This document shows positions 36,724 to 45,549 of a stretch of 64,000 nt of DNA, piece after piece. The notes below the pieces were generated by a model that searched no databases, was not told the origin of the DNA, and was given only the letters and a program-made list of their open reading frames with translations. Where the stretch lies: assembly GCF_001667585.1 (NCBI RefSeq), contig NZ_LZJZ01000031.1, forward strand, positions 1 to 64,000, read 5' to 3'. The position numbers were made by a program, and so were the translations under genes. Each line of letters opens with the position of its first letter. The first letter of the stretch is position 1. Origin of the DNA: Mycobacterium sp. E2733 (GTDB lineage Bacteria; Actinomycetota; Actinomycetes; Mycobacteriales; Mycobacteriaceae).

Positions 36724-37401
36724 TCAGTGATCAGCGCCTGCCGGATGACCGCAATCGGCGCCGTTGACAATTGCGCGTTGTTTATTTGTTCCGACCGAGG
36801 TCTTGCCGATCGTCCTGGGTGCATGGTCGACCGATGCGTCGAATAGGAATTCGCGCAATAGTTTTCGGCCGCGGTTAAGCCTCGAACTGACGGTTCCCTG
36901 CCGGGTTTCTGTCATCGCGGCGATCTCCCTGTACGAGTATCCCGCGATGTCGGCAAAATACACCACGATGCGAAACTGTTCGGGCAAGACCATCATTGCC
37001 GCCCTGAGGTCGGGATCGGGCAGCAGTTCGAGCGCCTGATCTTCGGCCGACCGTAGCCCGTCAGGGGTGCGTGGGGCACCGGCCATCAACTGCCGGTCGG
37101 TGATCTCACCAGCCTGATGTTGTGCGGGACGGCTCTTTTGCCTCCTATAGCCGTTGATATGGGTGTTGATCATGATCCGCCGCAGCCATGCTTTGAGGTT
37201 CGTTCCTGGTTCGAATGCATGCAGACCGGCATAGGCCTTGAGTAACGTTTCTTGCACCAGGTCCTCCGCATCCACCCGATTGGAGGTCAGCCGGAGTGCT
37301 TGCCGGAACAGCGGCTCAAAGAGCGGGATGACGGCGCGTTCAAATTGAACGCTCAACGGGACGTCTGGCGTCTTGGCGCACTCCGCGCGCACCCGAGCCA
37401 C
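36724..37401 (-). CDS. ECF sigma factor, SigH/SigR-like
   Basis: RNA polymerase sigma-70 family, ECF type. Region 2 is at FEPLFRQALRLTSNRVDAEDLVQETLLKAYAGLHAFEPGTNLKAWLRRIMINTHINGYRR, and region 4 at LPEQFRIVVYFADIAGYSYREIAAMTETRQGTVSSRLNRGRKLLREFL. The sequence is closest to the SigH/SigR group that controls thiol-oxidative stress. No RshA-like anti-sigma gene is adjacent. GTG 37401 is taken for an AGGA site 7 bases upstream; the longest frame begins at 37452. Composite element 7 lies upstream on the same strand, so the factor probably belongs to the regulon described here. Confidence 0.9.
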   Translation of the reverse strand: MARVRAECAKTPDVPLSVQFERAVIPLFEPLFRQALRLTSNRVDAEDLVQETLLKAYAGLHAFEPGTNLKAWLRRIMINTHINGYRRQKSRPAQHQAGEITDRQLMAGAPRTPDGLRSAEDQALELLPDPDLRAAMMVLPEQFRIVVYFADIAGYSYREIAAMTETRQGTVSSRLNRGRKLLREFLFDASVDHAPRTIGKTSVGTNKQRAIVNGADCGHPAGADH

Positions 37402-37705
37402 GCTACGGTCCTGCCATCGCAAGAGGTATCGACACGCGCGGAGGCCGGCCACCGCCTGCCCGAGTCAGGCAAGGCCCGTACGAGAAGGGGGTCCGGCCCC
37501 GTTCGTCGACCGAACGTCGCGAGGAACCGGTTACGTCGCGTACGTCGGGGATTTCAGCAACCAACGTCGTGTTCGCGCCATCCCCGCTCGAGCGCGTTCC
37601 TTGCCGGACCGATCCCGGCCTGGCGCAGCCTTGACCGTCGGTACGGTCTTTCCTCGCCTCCACAGCACCTCCGCTCGCCGATCTGGTGCCAGCATTTACC
37701 ACCGC

Positions 37706-37748
37706 GGGGTGAGTGGTCATCACCCGCAGAGGTAATTCATCCGGATGA
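37706..37748 (-). promoter_or_regulatory. Composite element 7 upstream of the sigma factor
   Basis: On the minus strand the palindrome TCATCCGGATGA (37748-37737) is followed after 11 bases by GGGTGA-N7-TCACCCC ending at 37706. It lies about 300 bp before the chosen sigma-factor start, farther than in the other cases. Confidence 0.65.
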
Positions 37749-37949
37749 GCGCCCGCGCCACCTACATAAAGTTGGCCGTTCGTGCCGTGGCTTGATGGTG
37801 TATTGGTGCGCGCAGAGCTGCGCTTCGCCTCGACCCCGTGATCGACGTAACTTTTGAAGTCCAGGCGCACAGATCGCCGCACTCTGATCGGGCAAGACGT
37901 CGATGGGAGCGCCCGGCGCGTGGCGGGGGATGCGATCCGCGTCCAACTA

Positions 37950-37992
37950 TCACCCGGGTGAATGACGAAGGTGGGCGACGACAGTTCACCCC
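37950..37992 (+). promoter_or_regulatory. Composite element 2 upstream of the DUF326 gene
   Basis: TCACCCGGGTGA (37950-37961), 11 bases, then GGGCGA-N7-TCACCCC ending at 37992, 146 bp before the GTG start of the Cys-rich protein. Confidence 0.75.
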
Positions 37993-38137
37993 CCCTCTGC
38001 GCCATGCTCGTAACGTCTACCCGCACAGCGTGGTCTGTTGTTCAAGAAGCGCAGCAGGGGACTGGCGCACCCGGTGGCGCCTTGGACGGGAAGGCCAGCA
38101 CCGAAGAGACAACCATCGCCCTGAACAAGGAGAACAT

Positions 38138-38545
38138 GTGAGCGCCGCCGAGAGAATGCTGGAGACCTACCCGCGAGATCTGGGCCGGATCGACAGAGCC
38201 AAGCTGGTCGCGTGTATCGACGCCTGTTTCGAATGCGACCAAGTTTGCACCGCGTGTGCGGACGCCTGCCTCAGTGAAGAGGATGTCTATCACTTGACCA
38301 AATGCATCCGTACTTGCGTTGACTGCTCGGATGTCTGCGCGACAACTGGCCGCGTCCTGTCCCGGCACACGGACTACGACGCCAACTTGACTCGGACGGT
38401 GCTCGAAACGTGCGCCACCGCCTGCAAGGCAAGCGCGGACGAGTGCGACAGGCACGCGCGGAAACACGAGCATTGCCGCGTGTGCGCCGAGGTATGCCGT
38501 CGCTGTGAACGCGCCTGCCGCGAGCTTGTCGAGGCGCTCGGTTGA
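38138..38545 (+). CDS. Four-helix-bundle Cys-rich copper-binding protein (DUF326/Csp-like)
   Basis: A 135-residue cytosolic protein with 18 Cys spaced as CxxxC and CxxC along four helices (ACIDACFECDQVCTACADAC, KCIRTCVDCSDVC, ETCATACKASADEC, HCRVCAEVCRRCERAC). This matches the DUF326/copper-storage (Csp) fold, in which the thiols line the bundle and bind many Cu(I) ions. GTG 38138 is preceded by AAGGAG; the frame upstream is unsupported. It may sequester copper, or act as a thiol sink, during redox stress. Confidence 0.92.
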   Translation: MSAAERMLETYPRDLGRIDRAKLVACIDACFECDQVCTACADACLSEEDVYHLTKCIRTCVDCSDVCATTGRVLSRHTDYDANLTRTVLETCATACKASADECDRHARKHEHCRVCAEVCRRCERACRELVEALG

Positions 38546-38653
38546 GACAACCGCCGAGCGGGCGTGGACTGTCCGAGGCTGCATGATGTCAATCTTTTGC
38601 CGAACGTCGCTTTGCGAATGTGACCTTGGAGATACGGGACGGAGCCCAAGCTG

Positions 38654-39106
38654 ATGGGGATTTCTGACTTCGACGACGTGCAGGCCCATCTGCTTGAACC
38701 AGAAGAAAGCCTCGACTCAGAGCAGACGGGCAGCGACCTCGACGAGGGCTACTCGCCCCCGGAACGCCCACGCGAACTACTGGCCTGGGGGCTCACCACG
38801 AGGGAAGCGCGGACCCATGAAAGTTTGGCGCGCCGGCTGGCCCGTGAGGTGCCCGACGTGACCGATCAGTGGGACGGCGACGGAATCGGTGACAGCGCCG
38901 ATAGCGATGGCGAGCCCATCGACGATCAGGTCGGCGACATGCGCGCAGGTCGGCTCGTCGCCTTCGACGTCGACCCTACGGATCCTGGTACGGATTACCT
39001 CGCCCATGACGTCGGCATTGACGGCGGCGCTGCCTCTGCCGAGGAAGCCGCCATGCATATCGTCTTCGACGACGACGCCAGCGATGGTGGGGGATGGCGT
39101 CTTTGA
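38654..39106 (+). CDS. DUF5709-family acidic protein
   Basis: A 150-residue, strongly acidic, Cys-free protein with the DUF5709 pattern seen in many actinobacteria (EESLDSEQTGSDLDEGYSPPERP, ESLARRLAREVPDVTD, and a C-terminal AEEAAMHIV). Family members are of unknown function and are often linked to stress. It lies 108 bp after the DUF326 gene and 36 bp before the LpdA-like gene, probably in one operon. Confidence 0.8.
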   Translation: MGISDFDDVQAHLLEPEESLDSEQTGSDLDEGYSPPERPRELLAWGLTTREARTHESLARRLAREVPDVTDQWDGDGIGDSADSDGEPIDDQVGDMRAGRLVAFDVDPTDPGTDYLAHDVGIDGGAASAEEAAMHIVFDDDASDGGGWRL

Positions 39107-39142
39107 TGACCTGTCGGCCCGCCTCCCGGTGAAATCTGAGCT

Positions 39143-40558
39143 GTGGTGACTCGCATTGTGATCCTCGGTGGCGGCCCGGCGGGGTACGAGGCGGCATTGG
39201 TTGCGGCTGCACGAGGTCCCGCCGAAGCCCGCGTCACCGTGGTCGATTCCGACGGGATCGGCGGCGCCGCGGTGCTGTGCGACTGCGTACCATCGAAGAC
39301 CTTCATCGCTTCCACAGGGCTGCGTACGGAACTGCGACGAGCAACCCGCCTGGGTTTCGACATTCGCGCCGACGGCGCCGAGATCTGTTTGGCAGAAATC
39401 CATCACCGGGTCAAGATGCTCGCTACCGAACAATCGGCCGACGTCACCACCCAGCTGCGGAGCATGGGCGTCGAGTTGCTCGCGGGGCGCGGCGAGCTGG
39501 TTGACGCGGCTCCCGGTCTCGCGCGTCACCGCGTCAAGGTGACCGCCCGCGACGGCCACACCACGATCCGCGATGCCGATGTGGTGCTGATCGCCACCGG
39601 CGCCAGTCCCAGGATCCTGCCGTCAGCACCCCCCGACGGCGAGCGCATCTTGACCTGGCGCCAGCTCTACGACCTGGACTCGCTTCCCGACCACCTCATC
39701 GTGGTGGGTTGCGGGGTGACCGGCACCGAATTCGCCAACGCCTACACCGAATTGGGTGTGACCGTGACACTGGTGGCCAGCCGCGACCGCGTTTTGCCGT
39801 ACGAGGACACCGACGCCGCGAAGGTGCTCGAGGAATCGTTCGCCCAGCGCGGCGTCAAACTGATCAAAATGGCCCGGGCACAATCGGTCAGGCGCACCGA
39901 CGACGGGGTACTGGTGACAATGACTGACGGCCGCACCGTGGAGGGCAGTCACGCGTTGATGACACTCGGATCGGTGCCCAACACCGCCGGGCTAGGTCTA
40001 CAGCGCGTCGGCATCGAACCGGGGCCGGACAACTACATTGCCGTAGACAGGGTATCGCGGACACCGATCGCGGGCATTTACGCCGCGGGGGACTGCACTG
40101 GTGTTCTACCGTTAGCCTCGGTTGCCGCGATGCAGGGCCGGATCGCGATGTATCACGCGCTCGGCGAAGCCGTGAGTCCGCTCCGGTTGCGCACCGTCGC
40201 GGCGACGGTGTTCACCCACCCCGAGGTCGCGACGGTCGGCGTCTCGGAGATCGCGATCGACAACGGCCCGATCCAGGCCCGCATCATCATGTTGCCGTTG
40301 AAAACCAATGCGCGGGCGAAAATGTCGGAGCTGCGTCAGGGCTTCGTCAAGCTATTCTGCCGACAGGACAGCGGCGTGGTAATCGGCGGCGTGGTCGTGG
40401 CGCCCATCGCTTCGGAATTGATACTGCCGATCGCGATGGCTGTTCAAAACCGGATCACCGTGGACGATTTGGCGCAGACAATTGCCATCTATCCGTCGCT
40501 GTCCGGCTCGATCACCGAAGCCGCCCGCCGGCTCATAGCCCGTGATGATCTGAGCTGA
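39143..40558 (+). CDS. NAD(P)H-quinone dehydrogenase, LpdA-like flavoprotein disulfide reductase
   Basis: A 471-residue pyridine-nucleotide-disulfide-oxidoreductase-fold protein most like mycobacterial LpdA (Rv3303c) along its whole length: GGGPAGYEAALVAAARGPA, CDCVPSKTFIASTGLRTELRR, ILTWRQLYDLDSLPDHLIVVGCGVTGTEF, IYAAGDCTGVLPLASVAAMQGRIAMYHALGE. LpdA lacks the normal CxxxxC redox pair and reduces quinones. Here the segment reads LCDCVPSK, with Cys two residues apart rather than CxxxxC. GTG 39143 or 39146 is the start. Probably a paralogue within the stress regulon. Confidence 0.9.
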   Translation: MVTRIVILGGGPAGYEAALVAAARGPAEARVTVVDSDGIGGAAVLCDCVPSKTFIASTGLRTELRRATRLGFDIRADGAEICLAEIHHRVKMLATEQSADVTTQLRSMGVELLAGRGELVDAAPGLARHRVKVTARDGHTTIRDADVVLIATGASPRILPSAPPDGERILTWRQLYDLDSLPDHLIVVGCGVTGTEFANAYTELGVTVTLVASRDRVLPYEDTDAAKVLEESFAQRGVKLIKMARAQSVRRTDDGVLVTMTDGRTVEGSHALMTLGSVPNTAGLGLQRVGIEPGPDNYIAVDRVSRTPIAGIYAAGDCTGVLPLASVAAMQGRIAMYHALGEAVSPLRLRTVAATVFTHPEVATVGVSEIAIDNGPIQARIIMLPLKTNARAKMSELRQGFVKLFCRQDSGVVIGGVVVAPIASELILPIAMAVQNRITVDDLAQTIAIYPSLSGSITEAARRLIARDDLS

Positions 40559-40734
40559 CGCACGAACGATCCGATGAGTCCTTTGGCCCGGTTCGTCGCT
40601 GTGCCTCTTCGGCCGCCCCGCCCCGCGTGCGAGGCATGATTCGATGCGCGGCTGGGCGGCGTTTTCGATATCCCTGACGCCTGCGGCACTCTGTGCCCCG
40701 CCCTCCCGACGCAGCGGTCGCAGCACGAGCCTTA

Positions 40735-40776
40735 TCACCCGGGTGAATCATGCTGAGGGGTGGTGACAGATGGATC
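40735..40776 (+). promoter_or_regulatory. Composite element 3 upstream of the NDH-2-like gene
   Basis: TCACCCGGGTGA (40735-40746), 11 bases, then GGGTGG-N7 and a degenerate last half-site (TGGATC). It ends 110 bp before the ATG at 40886. It is the weakest of the seven in its 3' half. Confidence 0.65.
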
Positions 40777-40885
40777 AGGGCCGGGTGATGCTCTTACGGG
40801 AAATCTGCACAGCTGTCTACAACGGCGCGGTCTCGCTCAATCCCAACCGGATGTCGATACCCGAATACCAAACAGGAGAAGAGAT

Positions 40886-42253
40886 ATGAACGCGGTCCCG
40901 CTTCGCCGTCGACCGGAGAAGGCGGAACCCGCCACCTCGGTTGTGATCGTCGGCAGTGGGTTCGCCGCTTTCGAGTGCGCGCTCCGACTGGTCCGTCGGT
41001 TAGACAGGGCGTGCGCCTCCGATGTGAGGGTGACGATCGTTTCGCCGGTCGATTACCTGCAGTACACACCCTTGCTCGCGGACGTGGCCGGTGGACTGGT
41101 CGACCCGCGGTTTGTCTGTGTTCCGCTGGCCGGAACTCTCAAGGGCGTATATGCCGTGCGCGGCCGGGTCGACAGCGTTGACTTCGATCGGCATATGCTC
41201 TCGTTCACCGATCCTGAGGGCCGGGTGCGGAAGCTGTCGTGGGATCGGCTGGTCTTGACACCAGGCTCGGTGACCCGGCTGTTCGATACACCCGGCTTGA
41301 CCAAACACGCACACGGGCTCAAGTCGACGGCCGAGGCGCTGTATCTGCGTGATCGTGTGATCGAGCAGTTGGAACTGGCTTGCGCCGACGAAAACGAGGC
41401 GCGCGCGGCCGCGCGGCGCACGATTGTCGTTGTCGGTGCGTCGTATTCCGGTTCTGAACTGACGGCGCAGCTGCGTGCGCTCGCCGACGCGGCGGCGAAA
41501 CAGATGGGGTTCGATCGGGCTTCGGTGCGGTTCGTGCTGCTGGACTTGGCCGACCGCGTCATGCCCGAGCTGGGGCAGAAGCTCGGCGACGCGGCGATGC
41601 GTGCGCTGGGCTCTCGCGGAATCGACGTGCGGTTGGGCACGACCCTGAAGCAGGTCCATGCCGATCATGTTGTGCTCACCGATGATTCGCGCATCGGCAC
41701 CTACACGGTAGCGTGGGTGGCTGGCGTGATGCCGTCACCGCTGATCGCTACGCTGGGCTTGGAAACCGAGCGGGGCCGCCTGAAGGTGCAGACCGATCTG
41801 CAGGTACCAGGCCACCCCGACGTCTTTGCCGCCGGCGACGCCGCCGCCGTTCCGGACCTTACCCAGCCGGGCAAGATCGCCCCACCCACCGCCCAGCACG
41901 CGACTCGGCAAGGTAAGGCGTTGGCCCGCAACGTCGCCGCAAGTCTCGGCTACGGCGAGCGAAAGGACTACCGCCATAGCGACAAGGGCATGGTCGTCGA
42001 CCTGGGTCCACGCTACGCCGTTGCCAACCCACTGGGCGTCCGCCTTTCGGGCTATCCCGCGAAGCTTGTCGCCCGCGCCTACCACCTCTACGCGCTTCCC
42101 CGGCTCGTCAACCGCTGGGCGGTCGCACTCGCATATCTGACCGACGTCTTCTTTCCCCGCACCGTGTTGTCAATGGGGTTCGTATCCGGTGCCGACGCCC
42201 AATTCGCCGGCAGCGAAGTTGTCGAGCTCGCGAAGGCAGCAGGGGGAGAGTGA
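40886..42253 (+). CDS. NDH-2-like NAD(P)/FAD-dependent oxidoreductase
   Basis: A 455-residue type II NADH dehydrogenase-like flavoprotein with two Rossmann motifs (VVIVGSGFAAFECALRL for FAD; RTIVVVGASYSGSELTAQL for NAD(P)H) and the FAD loop VFAAGDAAAVPD. The C-terminal region (VARAYHLYALPRLVNRWAVALAYLTDVFFPR) is hydrophobic and basic, suiting peripheral membrane attachment. It may feed electrons to quinones without proton pumping. ATG 40886 has AGGAG upstream; the longer frame is not conserved. It probably heads the operon through 44655. Confidence 0.9.
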   Translation: MNAVPLRRRPEKAEPATSVVIVGSGFAAFECALRLVRRLDRACASDVRVTIVSPVDYLQYTPLLADVAGGLVDPRFVCVPLAGTLKGVYAVRGRVDSVDFDRHMLSFTDPEGRVRKLSWDRLVLTPGSVTRLFDTPGLTKHAHGLKSTAEALYLRDRVIEQLELACADENEARAAARRTIVVVGASYSGSELTAQLRALADAAAKQMGFDRASVRFVLLDLADRVMPELGQKLGDAAMRALGSRGIDVRLGTTLKQVHADHVVLTDDSRIGTYTVAWVAGVMPSPLIATLGLETERGRLKVQTDLQVPGHPDVFAAGDAAAVPDLTQPGKIAPPTAQHATRQGKALARNVAASLGYGERKDYRHSDKGMVVDLGPRYAVANPLGVRLSGYPAKLVARAYHLYALPRLVNRWAVALAYLTDVFFPRTVLSMGFVSGADAQFAGSEVVELAKAAGGE

Positions 42254-42366
42254 GATTCAACGACAACACCGTTGTTCGGGCGGCACCTGATTCCAAGGAT
42301 CCTATTTCACAGCACATCTGACGTCGGAGTTGTTTGGGATGATCACCACCACTAAACGGAGTACCA

Positions 42367-42966
42367 ATGAGTATCGTCAACAAAGGCTTTCGCGGGCGAC
42401 GCGCTGAGGCGAACCGTGAGCTGCCACCGGGGCAGCATCTGACCGCGGACTTCCCTGTCCTGCAGGCCGGACCGACTCCGCGCATCGACCTCGACGACTG
42501 GCGATTCACCATCCGCAACGAGGTCGGCGCCGAACACTCGTGGTCGTGGGGCCAGCTAAAGCTCCTGCCGAGCGAGCGGCTCAGCGCGGACATCCACTGC
42601 GTCACCACGTGGTCCAAGCTGGATACCGAGTGGGAAGGTGTTTCTCTGGACACACTTTTCGAATCAATCGACACCACTGCCGGATTCGCACTGGTCGGTT
42701 CCTACGGCGGGTACACGACCAACCTCCCGTTGAGTGATCTCCTGGGCGGAAAGGCTTGGATCGTGTACGCGTACCAGGGGGCACCGCTTGGCGCGATACA
42801 TGGAGGTCCGGCGCGGCTGCTGGTTCCGCACCTGTATTTCTGGAAGTCCGCGAAGTGGGTTAGATCCATCGAGCTGCGCGACAGTGACATCCCTGGATTC
42901 TGGGAGCGGTTGGGTTACCACAACTTTGGTGACCCGTGGCGAGAACAACGCTACGCCGGGGATTGA
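42367..42966 (+). CDS. Sulfite-oxidase-like (YedY/MsrP-type) molybdopterin oxidoreductase domain protein
   Basis: A 199-residue molybdopterin-binding SUOX-fold domain with the cofactor-ligand Cys in DIHCVTTWSKLDTEWEGV. Other family motifs are VGSYGGYTTNLPL, YAYQGAPLGAIHGGPARLLVPHLYFWKSAKWVRSIEL and the C-terminal GFWERLGYHNFGDPW. It lacks a signal peptide, unlike MsrP, so it acts in the cytoplasm. MsrP reduces methionine sulfoxide; this protein could do something similar with electrons from the coupled ferredoxin-reductase-like protein. ATG 42367 has GGAG upstream. Confidence 0.9.
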   Translation: MSIVNKGFRGRRAEANRELPPGQHLTADFPVLQAGPTPRIDLDDWRFTIRNEVGAEHSWSWGQLKLLPSERLSADIHCVTTWSKLDTEWEGVSLDTLFESIDTTAGFALVGSYGGYTTNLPLSDLLGGKAWIVYAYQGAPLGAIHGGPARLLVPHLYFWKSAKWVRSIELRDSDIPGFWERLGYHNFGDPWREQRYAGD

Positions 42967-42974
42967 CGACGGCT

Positions 42975-43736
42975 GTGGAGTCGCAGGTGAAACCGAAGTT
43001 GCGCTGGCGGGTCGCACGGGTGGTGCACTCCGAATCAGAGACCCAGTCCGCGCAAACGATCGGGCTGACTGTGCCGGGCTGGGGCGGCCATTTGGCCGGC
43101 CAGCACATCGATCTCAAGTTGACCGCTGAAGACGGGTATAGCGCGCAACGCAGCTATTCACTGAGCAGGCCGGCCGACGGTGAGCGCATCGAGCTCACCG
43201 TGCAGCAGATTCCCGACGGGGAAGTCTCGCCCTACCTCACCGGACTTGTCGCCGGCGACGAGATCGAACTTCGCGGGCCCATCGGCGGGTGGTTCGTCTG
43301 GCGGCCTGACGAGGATGCTCGGGTGCTGCTCGTGGGCGGCGGATCTGGAATCGTCCCATTGATGGCGATGCTGCGACAGCGGGTGGCCGCGGGCAACGCC
43401 GAGTTTCGTCTGGTCTATTCGGTTCGTAGTCCCGACGACGTGTACTACGCCCAAGAGCTGCGCCGGCTTGAGAGCGAATGTGGCTGGTTGCAGATTGCGC
43501 TTGTCTACACCCGGGTGGCCGCGCCGCAGACCAGCCGGCCGCCGGGACGGGTCCGCGCAGCCGACCTCGCGCCGACGGAGTGGGCGCCCGCCGACGGTGG
43601 CCACGTCTATGTCTGCGGCCCAACGGGATTTGTGGAATCGGTCACCGCGACGCTGATTGAGCAGGGTCATCAGCCGTCCGCCATCCGGACCGAGCGATTC
43701 GGCCCGAGCTACCAAGCCAGGAACGAGGAGTTATGA
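42975..43736 (+). CDS. FAD/NAD(P)-binding ferredoxin-NADP reductase-like protein
   Basis: About 253 residues of the ferredoxin reductase-like family: FAD motif RSYSLSRP, NAD(P) motif LLVGGGSGIVPLMAMLRQR, and the C-terminal VYVCGPTGFVESVTATLIEQG. It lacks the 2Fe-2S domain. It probably supplies electrons to the preceding molybdoenzyme. The start is uncertain: GTG 42975, TTG 42963 (overlapping the previous stop) or GTG 42936. It overlaps the following zinc-ribbon gene by ATGA. Confidence 0.9.
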   Translation: MESQVKPKLRWRVARVVHSESETQSAQTIGLTVPGWGGHLAGQHIDLKLTAEDGYSAQRSYSLSRPADGERIELTVQQIPDGEVSPYLTGLVAGDEIELRGPIGGWFVWRPDEDARVLLVGGGSGIVPLMAMLRQRVAAGNAEFRLVYSVRSPDDVYYAQELRRLESECGWLQIALVYTRVAAPQTSRPPGRVRAADLAPTEWAPADGGHVYVCGPTGFVESVTATLIEQGHQPSAIRTERFGPSYQARNEEL

Positions 43737-44005
43737 CCGAACCAACGCACGTCGACGGCAACGCGGTCGCCGGAGCATTCACCGAAGTGCTGGGGTTCGA
43801 TGTCACCACCGTGACGTTGACATGCCGGGAATGTTCTCGCGCCACGGCGTTCGCCGAGAGTCATGTCTATCACGGCGGGCCCGGCATCGTGGTGCGCTGC
43901 CGCTGCTGCGGGAACGTTCTGGCCCGGCTTGTGCAGACGCCCACCGACGTGTGGCTCGACTTCCGCGGCGCCGATTCGTGGCGCGTCCCCATGCCGGCGG
44001 GCTGA
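43733..44005 (+). CDS. DUF6510-family zinc-ribbon-like protein
   Basis: A 90-residue protein with two CxxC knuckles (LTCRECSRATAF and VRCRCCGNVL) typical of a zinc ribbon. DUF6510-like proteins commonly follow a sulfite-oxidase-like gene and a flavin reductase gene in actinobacteria, exactly as here, so it may be an assembly or electron-transfer partner. It is coupled to both neighbours: ATG 43733 overlaps the previous stop, and its own stop overlaps the next ATG. Confidence 0.85.
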   Translation: MTEPTHVDGNAVAGAFTEVLGFDVTTVTLTCRECSRATAFAESHVYHGGPGIVVRCRCCGNVLARLVQTPTDVWLDFRGADSWRVPMPAG

Positions 44006-44655
44006 TGCAGTCCCTCGCCGCACTCGCGGGTCGCGTGCGCACCGCCGACATCGTCGACGCCATGGGGCGATTTCACCGGCACCGGTGTCACCTTCTAGAC
44101 CTGGTGAGCCCGACCCCCGGTCGCAGGCTCTTCGGCCCGGCCTTGACCATCTCCTACTTCCCGGCGTGCCGGGCCGCCCTCCCGCCCGAGCGCTACAACT
44201 TCAAGACGTTGTTCTACGACGCCATCGAGGGCGGCGCCGACGGGCGGGTGCTGGTCCTGGCCAGCAACGGCTACACCGACGCGTCACTGGGCGGGGGGAC
44301 AAAGCTGTCGCGGGTCGAAAACCATCGGCTCGCCGGCATTCTGGCGGACGGGAGGCTGCGCGACTTCGCCGAGCTCGAACGCCTCAACCTTGCTATCTAT
44401 TGCCGAGGCGAAACGACGCGGTGGGGCGGCGACGCGGTCACGCCCTACGAGGCGAACCGCCCGGTCGTGGTCGCGGGGGTAGCGGTCCGTCCCGGCGACT
44501 ACGTCTTCGCCGACGCCTCCGGCGCCGCGGTCATCCCCGCCGGCGATGTGCGCGCTGTGCTGCGCGCCGCCAACCAGGTCGCGGTCGAGGACGCGTCGGC
44601 GATCGCCACCATCAGACGCGAAACTGCAACCAGCCTGGGAGGCAATGAGTATTGA
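44005..44655 (+). CDS. RraA-family protein
   Basis: A 216-residue RraA/HMG-aldolase-like protein (IVDAMGRFHRH, the ANGYTDASLGGGTKLSRVENHRLAGILADGRLRDFAEL core, VRPGDYVFADASGAAVIP). The family includes metal-dependent aldolases for oxaloacetate and 4-hydroxy-4-methyl-2-oxoglutarate, and the E. coli RNase E inhibitor RraA. The GILADGRLRD segment keeps the Arg-Asp pair of active aldolases. Its ATG overlaps the DUF6510 stop. The substrate is unknown. Confidence 0.85.
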   Translation: MQSLAALAGRVRTADIVDAMGRFHRHRCHLLDLVSPTPGRRLFGPALTISYFPACRAALPPERYNFKTLFYDAIEGGADGRVLVLASNGYTDASLGGGTKLSRVENHRLAGILADGRLRDFAELERLNLAIYCRGETTRWGGDAVTPYEANRPVVVAGVAVRPGDYVFADASGAAVIPAGDVRAVLRAANQVAVEDASAIATIRRETATSLGGNEY

Positions 44656-44745
44656 GCGGCCGGTCCGAGGCATTACAGTGCCGTGGGGGCGCGGGCCGCA
44701 AAGGCTGGCTGGGGTCGAGCGCGCCATGGTCGTGCTCGCCGGCGT

Positions 44746-44788
44746 CCACCCGGGTGAATTGCACAACCGGATGAGGACTTCTCACCCC
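44746..44788 (+). promoter_or_regulatory. Composite element 4 upstream of ridA-like gene
   Basis: CCACCCGGGTGA (44746-44757), 11 bases, then GGATGA-N7-TCACCCC ending at 44788, 128 bp before the ATG at 44916. Confidence 0.72.
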
Positions 44789-44915
44789 ACGCGCGCCGAT
44801 AGTGGTGGTTGTTGATCTGAGCCGTGACCCCAAACGCGTGGACCGATCAGGCATCTCGGACGGCACCTCACGGGCAACAACCATGGCTTGACAACCAACG
44901 ATGAGAGGAAACCGC

Positions 44916-45344
44916 ATGGCCGAGGCCGAATTCTTCGACACCCCCGGATACGGCGCGATCGCCCGGACCCGCAACCACTACAGCCAAGCGGTGCGCATCG
45001 GCGATCGTGTCGAGATCTCCGGCCAAGGAGGCTGGGACGCGGACTTCACCTTGTCGGCAGTATCGTTGGAGGACGAGATCATCAAGGCGTGCGACAACGT
45101 TGAAAAGACCCTGATTGTGGCGGGCGCCAGCTGGCGCGACGTCGTGAGCATTCACTCCTACCACGTCCCCACGGCCGATGAATCCATTGGTGATGAGCAC
45201 ATGTCGGTAATGGTGGCCCAGTTCGGCAAGCGGTTCGGCGGAAGTCTTCCCTTGTGGACCGCGGTGGGCGTTGAGGCGCTCGCCCTGCGCAACCAGCGCG
45301 TTGAGATCGAGGTCGTCGCCATCGTCGGATCTGGCAGCGAGTAG
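44916..45344 (+). CDS. RidA-family protein (YjgF/UK114)
   Basis: A 142-residue RidA-like trimeric protein: GDRVEISGQGGWDADFTLSA, IIKACDNVEKTLIVAGASWRDVVSIHSYHV, and the C-terminal VEALALRNQRVEIEVVAIVGS. RidA deaminates reactive enamines, and E. coli RidA becomes a chaperone after chlorination by HOCl. The usual catalytic Arg near the C-terminus corresponds to LRNQRVEIE. ATG 44916 has a GAGAGGAAA ribosome site. It stands directly behind composite element 4. Confidence 0.9.
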   Translation: MAEAEFFDTPGYGAIARTRNHYSQAVRIGDRVEISGQGGWDADFTLSAVSLEDEIIKACDNVEKTLIVAGASWRDVVSIHSYHVPTADESIGDEHMSVMVAQFGKRFGGSLPLWTAVGVEALALRNQRVEIEVVAIVGSGSE

Positions 45345-45549
45345 ACGCCAAATCCCCCACAACGCTTCGAGGCGAAAGGCGCTATCTCGACATGGTGTCC
45401 GAATTGACAAGCGGCGGCGTGATTTCTCGTACGAGTGCGTCCGCCAGTGTGGTGCCTTGCGGATGGACGTGACCGTGGGGAGCGCGGCTGAAGTCCCGTG
45501 CGCCGACATCTCAGCACCGATGGGCTTCGGACGCCAGGAAAGAGGAGTG

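Larger units (their letters stand above)
37402..38137. other. Divergent intergenic region with composite elements 7 and 2
   Basis: About 735 bp without a convincing gene between the sigma factor and the DUF326 gene. It contains two oppositely oriented composite elements (37706-37748 minus, 37950-37992 plus), one for each flanking transcript. Small frames here lack ribosome sites or similarity to known families. Confidence 0.55.

Noticed and set aside
38042-38689. 215-codon minus-strand frame over the DUF326 gene
   Set aside because: The opposite strand encodes an 18-Cys protein with a strong ribosome site; the antisense frame has no recognisable features.
43510-43525. Extra CACCCGGGTGG match to the composite element
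   Set aside because: Inside the ferredoxin-reductase-like coding sequence and without the GGGTGA-N7-TCACCC second half.
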